NCBI RefSeq assembly: GCF_032854445.1
Contig: NC_088300.1
Span: forward strand, 47,900,984-47,964,983
Source: Liolophura sinensis
Lineage: Eukaryota; Mollusca; Polyplacophora; Chitonida; Chitonidae
Length of the DNA stretch: 64,000 nt
Reading direction: 5' to 3'
The notes under the pieces are model-generated. The model had not been told where the DNA came from and did no database searches. It saw only the letters and a program-made list of their open reading frames with translations. Positions 10,700 through 21,700 of this stretch are shown piece by piece; within the stretch, counting starts at the first letter, position 1; every line of letters begins with the position of its first letter. The position numbers were made by a program, and so were the translations under genes.

Positions 10700-11540
10700 G
10701 CATTATTAGTACACACAGTTTACACTGTGTTAAATGACCGAATCCCTCAACGGTTTTTCCAGCTAGTTTAATAACAGCCAAACTGCACAAATCACACACG
10801 AACTTATCATTGTATCTACGTTTTTAGCAACCACTGCTCATTGACTAGGGCTACTAAAATTACTGTTCAAACAGGGCCTACAAGTGCCTGTTGTAGGTTT
10901 ACGCCATTTACCAAAACCATCCAGTGACGTAGACTTATTTTAACCGTGTGAGTTTGAATGACAAACCGCTGAAATAGTTTTCGCTTCTGTGTCCATCAAA
11001 CTTACCCTGCCACGTTTGACATCCTTGTATTGTCCTGGACTCTGGTTTACAGTCATGTTGAGCAGCACTAGTCATCACATCTGAGGGTGGAATGCCTGTT
11101 TTGTTTGTAAGAGAAGCCAGAGATAGTCATCAACAAGATTTATTCAAATTACACATATGTCCCAAGGTCACAATCTAAAGTGACAAATGGTATTAACTTG
11201 TTACCCAGGTTGTCATAAGAGACCGTGCAATCAAATCGAATCCAGTACACCTACCACAAAGTTTTGCCATCAGGCAGACTGTACACAACTATTTTTGAAA
11301 GTCAAAACTTTCGACGCGATTAAAAATAAGTTAATTTTTAGATTTAAGTAGTTGAGATTGAAAACTTAAGTATAATGTTAAAAAGTAAACCAGTAAGAAA
11401 TGAAACACACCTGAAAGTAAACTTAACACGATTGTGAAAGTTTAAATGTTGCATTAAGTAAAAAATTGTTTTGTGCAATGGAAAAAAATGCATCACTCAG
11501 AGCTGAACCTTATTGTTTTATTATTTGAACAAAGCACTTA
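10700..11540. other. Intergenic, no recognised gene
   Basis: If the PNT exon at 11692-11944 belongs to a gene, this stretch would be intron or beyond. I found no second half of an ETS domain here. Confidence 0.4.
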
Positions 11541-11691
11541 CCTAACTACTAATAAATGAAAAAAATGCTTTGATAGAACAATTTTCGTTTTACATTAAAA
11601 TATTTGTCTCGATAATCATACATTTTAGTATACATATTACGTATATATAACAGTCCTTCATTTTTCATTGATGTTAAATCTGTATTCTTAC

Positions 11692-11944
11692 ACTCATGGA
11701 AGATTTTTCTGAACACATCAAAATATAAGCCTCCGAAACAAGGTTCTAAAGACTGAAAATCCTCTCGAGACATGTTACATAACTTGTCTCCCCTGACATC
11801 TTCAAACACGGTAACATGGCGGGCGGAAGTTTCGTCATCGATCCCATGCCGCTTTGCCACAAACGCCATCCAATCAGAAACCTCGTTAGTTGTCCATCGG
11901 GATGGGTGAAGGTATGCCCATGCAGCCATCATTTTTTTCACAGT
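11692..11944 (-). CDS. Pointed (PNT/SAM) domain exon, ETS family
   Basis: One exon encoding a Pointed domain, a protein-interaction fold found in a subset of ETS transcription factors. Landmarks: WTTNEVSDWMAFVAKRHGID near the start, then GDKLCNMSREDF and FGGLYFDVFRKIF. The same landmarks occur in the ETS gene at 46.5-50.5 kb ([34 protein letters not shown]), so the two exons are paralogous. Candidate acceptor after CTAACCCAAAG (phase 0) and donor T|GTAAGAATAC (phase 1). The entry phase differs from the other gene, where it is 1; translation could also start at the ATGATGG inside the exon. No partner exons were found, so this may be part of a gene extending beyond position 1, or an orphan exon. 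Confidence 0.7.
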
Positions 11945-13930
11945 CTTTGGGTTAGAAATAAAGGAAACATGAAATATTCATTTGCGCTTTGATGTATCTG
12001 AAAACAAATTTAAAAGGATATACATGTAGTATACATGAAAATGCTAAAATTTTCGGAATTCTACGAAGACAAAGCTTTGTATTGAACCACAGATGTTTAT
12101 TTACAAAATGTAATATATGTGTATGTCATATCACACAATATCAAGGTTTATATGATATTAATATTATTCTCTGCTATGATTTTAGAAATATGTTTCTATA
12201 GATTCCGCTTGTGACATTTTTAGTATCTCTAATAATTGACGTGGATAAATTCCTGGTGTGAATTACCAACAAAGGTGAACGTTTACGGTGGTTAGGACTA
12301 AGTACCTAGTGACTTGTAGATGTCTTTTGTTCGCATAATATTTTGTGTTTTGAGCTACGAAATCAACTGTATGACTTTAAGGGTTTTTTTTTGTAATTCA
12401 GTTCAAGAAATTGTGCAACAAACACCCCAAATCCTTCTTAACCAATGAGATCAGGTAGAATCCTGTTATTTGTTCATATATTTTTGTCGTCTTTATTCAC
12501 TCAACAAGTTTGTATATTTGCATGCCACAAATAATACTTTGATTGTTAACTATAAATTCCATTCCTGGACAGTAGACTTGTGTACTTAGTGTTTACGAAT
12601 CAGTTTCAACAGGATCTAATCGTCGGTTTGGCAATCCCGTCACATAAGACCATACAAAGCTTTCCCTATACGAGGAACGACCACACAACAAATCGCTGTC
12701 AGGACTCTATATTGATTAAACTAAAACTGCCGGGTGATTCCCCTTCACTCTCAAAAATCTATATTTTTCTTCTCTCATTCTTCCTCATCACAATACAGCT
12801 CGTGGTGTATGTTCAATAGTCTGATATGTGAGATGTGAGATGTGCAGACGTGGAGAGTTGACATGGTAAGCCAGCTCTCTCTTAGGCAAATTCAGCGTCA
12901 TGTGTACATGTATAGACTTACGCCATGTGTATATATTGTGATTTCGTATAAAAGTGACTTTCTTCTTTACCTATGTCAGATTTGTGAGTACAGACCTTAA
13001 ATTAGTTTATGACGAAGATTTAATTACAAGGTAGGGTAATGGTGTGTAATGATAAAATAATATCTGATCTAGGATATTCCTATTACAGGAAGAATAACAT
13101 ACGTTTATCCTACAGCTTTGTATACGGAACAGGATCTGACTTGAATCAAAGCGAATTTTAGTTGGGATATTCTTTTTTTTTTTTGACAGTGTGCAATGTT
13201 GTTATATGCTCTCTTTTAAAGAGTAAGCCGATTTATAATTGTAAGATACATTACGGTATACAATGTTCTATATATGCCAGAATGTACCAGATGTCTACTT
13301 TGAGTATTCTGGATTAATCCACACACACTATATCACAGCGTTTACAGTACTATAATGCATGAAAATCCGTGGAAAACTGAGTGTTTTAACAGTGTCATAA
13401 ATAGTGCGTTTCCTACATCTCCGTAATAGAATGTATCTGTACAAATTAAACTCATGTATGCGCAAATTAACCATGCACTGTTTAAGCTGAGTTATCCATG
13501 GACATGTGAGCCTACATCTATAAGTATACTACATATATAATATGTACTACTAGTATGTAGTTTGTAAAATTAGTGCGAGTTTACATCGCGTTAGCAGGAG
13601 TTTAACGTTGGAAATAGTACAGCTCAAGCTTTCGCTGTAAATGGAAGTATAAGCCTACATGTGAACAACGCTGATACGCTACCAGAGAAAATATTTACAA
13701 GAAAATATTCTTAATGTTAGGCGTTACCACCACTGTTTATTAATTTTGTTGTAAAATTAAAACTCATATTATATTGTTCATGTACAAGACACAGCATACA
13801 GTGTTTTGAGGTGCCATTTATGGTTTCACGACCATTTGTGGTGAACAATATTTATGGTATTGAGTTTAACATTTTTATTCGCCAAGGTATGGATGGAATA
13901 CTGACGAGGAAATAGTTTAAATTCATTTTA
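11945..13930. other. Intergenic or intronic, no recognised gene
   Basis: AT-rich, with reading frames of up to 79 codons that lack family or splice support. Confidence 0.5.
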
Positions 13931-13935
13931 AATAT

Positions 13936-13992
13936 TAGTCAGCCGTCGTATAAGTGAAATATTCTTGAGTACGGCGTAAACCACCAATCAAA

Positions 13993-14023
<31 letters not shown>

Positions 14024-14027
14024 ATCC
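13936..14027 (+). mobile_element. SINE 3' end with long (AAAT)n tail
   Basis: Only the core (CGTCGTATAAGTGAAATATT, TGAGTACGGCGTAAACCACC) and about ten AAAT units remain. Confidence 0.85.
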
Positions 14028-14035
14028 TAACAGCA

Positions 14036-14080
14036 AAGTAAGACGTTAAACCCCAAACACTCATTCACTCGCTCACTCTT
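14036..14080 (-). mobile_element. Second SINE family, tail fragment
   Basis: AAGACGTTAAACCCCAAACA followed by CTCATTCACTCGCTCAC is the reverse of the GTGAGTGAGTGCTTGGGGTT family seen at 56695-56755. Confidence 0.6.
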
Positions 14081-14870
14081 AACAACAAATAAACAATATG
14101 TTTAACAATGTGTATTGCAATATGCCATACAAATGGCTTCAAATCGAAATTTTCTTTTAATACCTAAACTAGCAACCTACACATACTGATGACTGTAGCA
14201 CACCAAGCAGTATGTGTTATCTGAACTGTACACAAAACAGACACATTTACATAATAGCCCCAAAGCCCCAAACCCGCATAAAAAAGAAGATAAGAAAAAA
14301 ATTGCGAACATAATATTGCTTCCTAACCAAAGTTTACCAAGTTATTAATTTTTTAGAAGTCTAAAAACGAAATGCTGTACAAAATATATGTACTGAACAT
14401 ATAGTCTATACATTTATACCCTCAACGTTCTCTCCAAAATAATAAGAGACATAATGTTTTCAAATTTCCATCCTGCACAACTAATCCTTACCTGATTCGT
14501 TTTGTATGATAGCAGCAAGAAACAATTTTATCACAACGAACTAATTCTAAACCATGTTAGAAACCCTGCATATATGAAATTTTAAAAATCATCAGTTTCT
14601 CCCTAATGCCTGTCAAATCCAAATATTTATAAGCCTGCCTCTGCTACATTTTCCCTTTATTATAATACAGCTGACTAAATCCTGAATATTGTTAGGTATC
14701 ACTGCAGCCAGAGAGCGCTTAAACTAAGCTCAGTACTAAAAACGTTCTATGTTTTGTAAAATTTTCCCCAGAGAATAAGACCATATACAGCCAAGAAACT
14801 TTCTTACTAGTACTTTCTTAAATATACTAAGTGTTCTGCTATTTAGACAGGGTGAATGGGTCATTTTTTG
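14081..14870. other. Intergenic, no recognised gene
   Basis: AT-rich, nothing assignable. Confidence 0.5.
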
Positions 14871-14871
14871 A

Positions 14872-15153
14872 TTATAAATCAGTGTCAAGGTATGTATTTA
14901 ATGAAAAAGTATCGTTACGTGATGCATATAAGATGCGATCTTCCGTCTGGGATATGTGTCCGTATATTGAAGCTATGTATCTGACATGCGACATGTAGTG
15001 TGATGAAAGCATGTCTATATGTTGTAGGTTAAAGCCACTCTGACAAACCAACTCAATCAAACTAGCATTGCTTGTGTATGTACTCATAAATAATGCATCA
15101 ACTAACACATTTCCATGACAGAGCAAACGATGACTGAATACATTTATGAAAAT
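14872..15153 (-). CDS. Candidate terminal exon, unknown protein
   Basis: Minus-strand open frame of about 93 codons ending in TDL-stop, with a mixed protein-like composition (NASLIELVCQSGFNLQHIDM is one stretch). A possible acceptor is TTTTGAACAG just before it. I do not recognise the family. No poly(A) signal or partner exon was found, so this may be chance. Confidence 0.25.
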   Translation of the reverse strand: MFINVFSHRLLCHGNVLVDALFMSTYTSNASLIELVCQSGFNLQHIDMLSSHYMSHVRYIASIYGHISQTEDRILYASRNDTFSLNTYLDTDL

Positions 15154-15608
15154 CTGTTCAAAACATCCCGAAATTTCTTTGTAACCTAAAGATCACGTGA
15201 GGCATCTGTCTATCATCAACAACAACAACATGGAAAAGGGCGAGTGCACCTATACAGTAACTATTTACACGTGTAAAAGGCCAAATTATGAAGTGATCCA
15301 AGTGAACAATGACACATTGACCTTGTAAATATTCTGGCTAGCATATGCAAGTAATCTAGGTGCATAATTAATATCTCGGGGTTTCACAGAGGTCATTTGT
15401 GGGTGGAAACAAAACAGAGTTGTACAGATGTCGAAAACTTTTTTACTTATAAATCCACCTATTTTCCACAAATGGATAATCTCAATTTTGTCTCTGTTTT
15501 TTGTTGTCTTTTTGATTGGATGGTGACATTATTAAGCTTGAGTAACACAAAACACTACTAAATGACAATCTTTGAAAGTTTCTTCATTACAATACTGCTT
15601 TAACAGTT

Positions 15609-15850
15609 TTAATCACTGTTCTTCCATTGGCGAATGCGGACAAATTTACAAACTTTTCCTACACTCACAACAGATTTCCATTTTTCTGTTTCCATATCAG
15701 AAAATCTATCGATCGTTCGAAAATCTTTCCATCTTTTCTGTTCAAAATATTTGGATGTTGTTGTTGTTGCTACTGCAAAGACGGTCCCTGTTTCATCTAG
15801 GGCTCTTACTGCGCAACTCACAGCGTGGGTGATAAATCAGCATGCCAGTT
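15609..15850 (-). CDS. Candidate short reading frame, unknown
   Basis: Minus-strand frame that includes KYFEQKRWKDFRTIDRF and ends RQWKNSD-stop. It has a charged, protein-like composition, but no start, splice or family support was found. Could be a terminal exon or chance. Confidence 0.2.
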
Positions 15851-15879
15851 CAATAGATTTCACTACATGTAAGTTTTTG

Positions 15880-17170
15880 TTGGTCTAGATACACTTCTAC
15901 AGAACTGACTAAAAATCCCGGTAATAGTCTTGCATGTAACTCCGAAGTAAACGGTATGCGTTCAGAACTACGCTGGTATTACCTGACCGATGTATAACCT
16001 ACATCCGGGTACCTTGCCGGGTCTATCATGAAGGATGACTGGGCAGGTATTTTTTAAATGATTAACCATTCTCGATCACGACGGTATTCAAATACAACTG
16101 AATTATACAAGGCTGAGACGGATTTGAATTAATAAGTGTGAAAATAATCTGGTTCAGACTCAGAGATCCAAAGCGTTCCAGAACAGTACCAACGTTGCAT
16201 TAACATAATCGGTGTTGAAAGCTCGCAACCATAGGGTATTGTAATCCTAGGCATACACAAATCTATCTAGCATCAAACAATACGCGTATCTTTCATGTGA
16301 ATGTTTACTAAATTTTTGATAACCCGGCACTGAAAGGTTCTAGATTAGTTACGTTTTAACTTAATTACAACTACTGTCACTGCGCTTTTACCGAAGTTTG
16401 CTTAAGCCATGGTACAAGGGAGTTTGTAAGCTGTCACTATTTAAGTATTTACATGGACAGTCAGAATTAAACCCTAACTGAGGTTAACTGACTTGAGACC
16501 GTATGCATTCGCCAACAATTCTCGCCGTGTCTCCTCTGGTTTTACTTTCTATTCTGTAATCATTTGTATTAGATATGTCCGTCTTTATTGCATATAGGCC
16601 TACCTTTTCGTTCACAACCGGAACCTGTTATGCATCTACAATTTGTATTCATGCATCATTCCCTTATTCCCAGGCGACAGAATCTACAGATTTGTGGGCT
16701 GTCTGTGGATTATTTTCTCTTATTCGAGATCTAGTTCGAAGTAACCAAATTGCTCAAAGTAAACCACCCACCTTTGGCAAGTTATTCTGGAAAACTCCCC
16801 CGCCCCCCCGTGTGATACGTTGTATACACTCTGAAATGGGTTTAAATGAAAAAGAAAAAGCTGTTGATTCGCACATATAGGACAACACTGGCTTTTTAGA
16901 AGTCAGATCTTGAGTAAGCATTGTTTTTATACAAACTATTGATAAAATCAAACGCGTGGAAGAAAATAAAGAAATCAGGTAGATGGTTTTAATGCTTAAA
17001 ATTCTTTATTAATTCTTAACCACTGCTGCAATAGGGCCTGACAAAGATGCAGCATGCACATACCTCTTACAGCGCATGAGTTTCCCTCTACATTCGCCTT
17101 ACATCACTGCCATCACTATCAAATTCTGCGCAGAAGTCTTGAACAAAGCTGAAGTCACTGGTGTCATCGT
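15880..17170. other. Intergenic, no recognised gene
   Basis: AT-rich. The 101-codon plus-strand frame at 16575 has no domain and no splice context that I can defend. Confidence 0.5.
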
Positions 17171-17175
17171 GATGT

Positions 17176-17375
17176 GACAGGAAATGATGTCAGAAAACAC
17201 AAACAATCCGTCGCAAAATTTACTTCTAATAATACTTTATACACAGTGATTCTCTTTATCTAAACTATGTACAATGATAGGGAATGATGTAAGAAAACAC
17301 AAACAATCCGGCTCAACGGCTGTTTCTAATAATACTTTATACACATGCATTCTCTATCTAAACTAGGTACAACAT
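17176..17375. repeat. Tandem duplication, about 105 bp, two copies
   Basis: GGAATGATGTAAGAAAACAC plus AAACAATCCG, then TCTAATAATACTTTATACAC, recurs about 105 bp apart with few differences. Confidence 0.85.
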
Positions 17376-17804
17376 GATTCTAACCAACACCGAAACAATT
17401 TTATTGATGACTGCTAAATAAATGGTTCCATGCGAGGACACATGTAGTGAGGCTAAGCCTAGACAAGCCTACGTGCGTCTCACAGACTCCAACGTTCAAG
17501 CGTGTCTAATTTAGGATGTCTAATTAGGGACTCATGTACTGCAACACTGGAACACACTTTTGTGCAGAATTATCGAAAATTGAAAGTGAATTTTTAGCAA
17601 AGGTTGATTGTTATTCTTGTACTTTGTTTTGGGCATTAAACCGCCACAAATTCTGAGTGATCATTCCACACAACTATATTTTCGCGTTGGAATAGGCCTA
17701 CTGAGGAGGTTGGTCTGTAGTAAAATATTTATTGTTAGCCATCCGTCATGAAGAAATGTCCTGTGAGTGGATATGAGAACTGATTCGTATGAAAGCCGCG
17801 TAAG

Positions 17805-18145
17805 GCAACCATGGTACCATCGCACTATGGCCCCATCGCAATATAATGGCACAGTAGTAAGAAACGATGACACAATAGCACGAAGCCTCGTCACAATGGA
17901 ACGAAGCGATGACACCATAGCAAAAGAAGGATGGAACGGTGATACGAACCCATGGGAGGAAGCATTGTTCCATCGCTTCACAGTATGGTGTCATAGTTTA
18001 GTTCCATGGAAGCAAGCGATGGAGCGATGCTGTAAAGCAATGGAATGATGCTACCTTGGCTGCATCGGGTCATCACTTTGTAATAACCTGTCATCTTTTC
18101 GTTCCATCGTTCCATAACTTCGCAGTATCGTGCCATCGCTGCCCA
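17805..18145. repeat. Cryptic repeat of CCATCGC/GCGATGG words
   Basis: Dense scatter of short words (ATGGAACGAAGCGATG, CCATCGCTTCACAGTATGG, CGTTCCATCG) in both orientations. Units drift in length, so this is a degenerate satellite-like tract. Frames through it in several phases are artefacts of composition. Confidence 0.6.
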
Positions 18146-18149
18146 AAGG

Positions 18150-18780
18150 AAATAATTACGACGATGGCCTTAACAGGCTTCTAGAGTTCGTGACGCGTAT
18201 TCATTAACCTATTTGTTTGTTATTTAGACATAAAGACAATACCGTACCACTACAATCTTTACATTATATCATCTTAGAACCCTACAATACCCAAGCAATG
18301 GCTCCCAGTTTAACTCTAACCTGAGCAAATTGTCTTCGTGAGCTGTCGAAGAGGAATCTTTTGCCTCTGTGGTGCAGCAAGTCGTCGTTTGTGAGCGTAT
18401 TCCTTGTGAACTTGTGAACTGACTGTAAGACTAGAAAATAGCTTGTCTTTGCAACTCTTTCCGACAACAAATTTGCTGCTGGCCTTTGTGTTGGCTTGAA
18501 TAACGCTCATCCTCAAAACAATTCCATGTATTATGCCCCTTTGAAGTCTAAAGCACCTTTATTGCCCAACATATCGGTGAAATATGTCCTTTAGAAACAG
18601 GCTATGAAAATATATGTATGCCATATAATAAAATCATAGGCAAACTTAATTATCAAAATAAAACACAGAAAACTGAAGACGTAGTTTCTTAATTCCAGTG
18701 GTACGGCTTCTGGATGTTAGATATGTCACATTAAATGAACTGAAATTGTAATTTTCTTAAAGTCAAAATATTTACAAGCG
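18150..18780. other. 3' flank of the lectin-receptor gene
   Basis: Lies just past the stop codon of the minus-strand receptor gene. It contains minus-strand AATAAA-like signals (for example in AAATAAAACACAG read on the plus strand as well), but the 3' end cannot be fixed from sequence. Confidence 0.3.
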
Positions 18781-18782
18781 GA

Positions 18783-21700
18783 TCACGCGTGATGGCTGTT
18801 AGGTGCAGAGAAACCACAGAGTCGTTTTTTAATCTCGGAGATAAGAATGGGAAAATCTAACACCACTATTCCCCCAAAGACCACTATCATGAAAATGATG
18901 CCGATGTAACCAATACCTTGTGAACTTACTCGTGGGTCATCGGCACTGATATATTTACGCTGGTTGGATGAGAGATTTGCTTTTTCCACAGCCAGCTTTT
19001 CGACAATCTTCGTGATAAAGATTTTCTTCTCTGCTGACGTCATGTTTGAAGGTTGTCTGTGATTATCACATTGACATGGGCATTCTGTCTGACCCTCAAA
19101 ACCAACCGAAGATGTCCAATGTGTGCTGATGGTAATGGAACCTTCAACTTCATCAAATAAAAAAAAGAAGCTTATTACATTCTCCACAAGTTAATAGTGT
19201 AATTTTTGTTTACAGTTGTGTTAAATGCCCTTTAACTTGGCTCATCAACAAGTGGTTCGAACCCTAGTATATGTATACATATATGTATATTTCATATTTA
19301 AAAAGAAAATTTCATACCTGTCAAATGAATAAAAATTTAAATATAGTTGTTTTCAGTTTCCATTATTCATACTTCATTATATATTAATGTAAATATTACT
19401 ACATGTACATGTTTTATTTCGATTTCAGTAATTTTACAACAATGCTGTATACATCCTTGACGTTAGCTTTGATTGTGGGCATTTTTTACGAAATTTAGCA
19501 CTCAGTTTCATGGATGCTTTTAGCAACAATGCAGCACAGAAATATTTTCATTGCAAAACGATTATTTATCTAGTAAATGAACTATTCCCGAGATAGAATT
19601 TTACTGACCTTCAGATGTAACACGTTCATGAGCCGATCCAGTCAAATAACCTCTGGATGACGATTGGGCAACTGTTGCGCCGTCGGTGGAGAACACAACG
19701 AAACGTGGAGTACTTGTACTTGTGGAGGGCATAGAGCAATCAGGGCAAAAGCTTGAGAGAATGGATGATTCGGACAGCGTGCGTGTAGCTGGTATATTAC
19801 CTTGCACGCTACGTTTGTCAGTTTCTTTTATAGAATTAATAGCCACCGTCTCCGTGATTGTCTCTTTACTACGGTCCCCAAAATTGGAACTTATAGGCGT
19901 TGGTTGAAGATCGCTTGTCCACGTAACGTCCGTCAGTGGATGCATACTTTTAAGCAATGGTCCCGTGGAAGCCATAATGGTAGAGACGTCTAAGGTAGCA
20001 ACGTCCTCCATTGTCAGTACCAGTGAAGAAGCTGCGATAATCCCTGTGGTAACCAGCGTCGAGTTGATTCCATGAATCGTGGTTGTAGGTGCCAGCATTG
20101 TGTGAATAGCCTGGGTACACCCGATGACAGGAGATTTGTCGTTGATGTACAGCTCCGTCTTCATGAATGTGCTGTTTACAACCACTACATCAAAGCAAAA
20201 ATTTCACAGCTGAGAAAAGGTGCATGGTTGTATATGGTTTCTTGTTAAAGTAAAGGAAAGCTAAAATGTGAAGGTTCATCATGCAGATAACTGAAAACTA
20301 TGCGTAAGAATACTTTCATTTAATTTTTCAGATGTTTTTCAGAGTGTTGAAAGACATTGAAATATCTGAATAGAATGGTGGGCTTTATGAGCTATACTGA
20401 CGGTATCTAGGAAGTCTGAAGTCACATCACATTTTTACTTGATGTGCACCAGGAGGAAGGAATTTCTGAACTGGATAAACTTCCTGTGATGTCAGAGTTC
20501 CTAACATCTGATAGTACAGTCCATGAAGCCCACCTTAGAATTCCAGTGTTTGAGCGAACTTAACTCTTTTCACAAAAGTCTAAAAAAATAAATGAAAGTA
20601 TGTTTATGCATAGCTTTAAGTGGCCTATTTAGTGATGCCTACTTCGATTTTAGAAGTCTTTTCCTTTAAGTAGCATTATTATGCAATTTCAAAAACCAAA
20701 TGAGAATAAGACCGTCGTGAACTTTAGTATTGGTTCAAATCTCGATGGATTATAATCACGTGTGTATTGCACTAATATAGTAGCCTGTTAAATTTATCAT
20801 GGTTGAAATAAAATGCAAGTGTCGGAGAATGTTTACCACTGAAATTGTCAAAATACAAAATAATTACTTGAGAAGAGCAGAAATTAAGCGGACAAACTAT
20901 CAGTCCGTGGCCCAGAGCTCCGTGAAGACTTAGTAACTTACGCGAAAAACAAAACTTGACGTAAAGTGGTCGTGACTGAATAGATGACCAGACGTGGGCG
21001 GGTGATGGGGCGAAGTGTAATGTGCAAGTGTCATTGTCCAAAGAAAAACCCATGCAGTTAAGGTTATCCTCGTCGTCACCAAGGCATTCTGTCTCACAAT
21101 CTGACATAGTCAATTTGCCAGCCATCGTTTTACTCACCACCACAGGTGTCTCGGTCATATTTGTAAAACCGGCGAAGTTCGTAAACTGTTGACAAGTATC
21201 TAAATAAAATGATACAAATGATACATCTAAATAGAATAAAATCAGTAAAACAGTAACTCATTTGGGTTTGATTTCCTTTTTTGCTCAGAATTTTTCGCTC
21301 ACACGATGGCTGTTAGTTCTACGGATGGAGGAAAGCCGGGGTGTGCAGCGGTAAACCAGTGACCTTTGGCACACTCGAGTCACATGTTATTTTAGGACAT
21401 TTTTCCTATAAGAGGATTTTTCATGGAAACCGAACAGAACTACCAAAGCGGTTCATATAAACAACAAATCTTCAGGCAAACATAGGGGGTCGTACATGAA
21501 AATGGGTTACACTCACTGGTAAACCTTTGGCAAGCAAAGGCTGATTGTTTCTTGCACTTTTCTACATGCCATGTAACCGAGCCAAGAGCGAAATCATTGA
21601 TCCAAACAGAACCACACTCTTCTTTCTCTTTCTTCAAAGTCAAGCTGCTTGTCGGTGAACAGTCGTGCCAGACAAATATCTTTTTTTTCCCGGTTGCCGT

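Noticed and set aside
19686-19993. Plus-strand frames opposite the mucin-like exon
   Set aside because: Shadows of the minus-strand Ser/Thr-rich coding exon.
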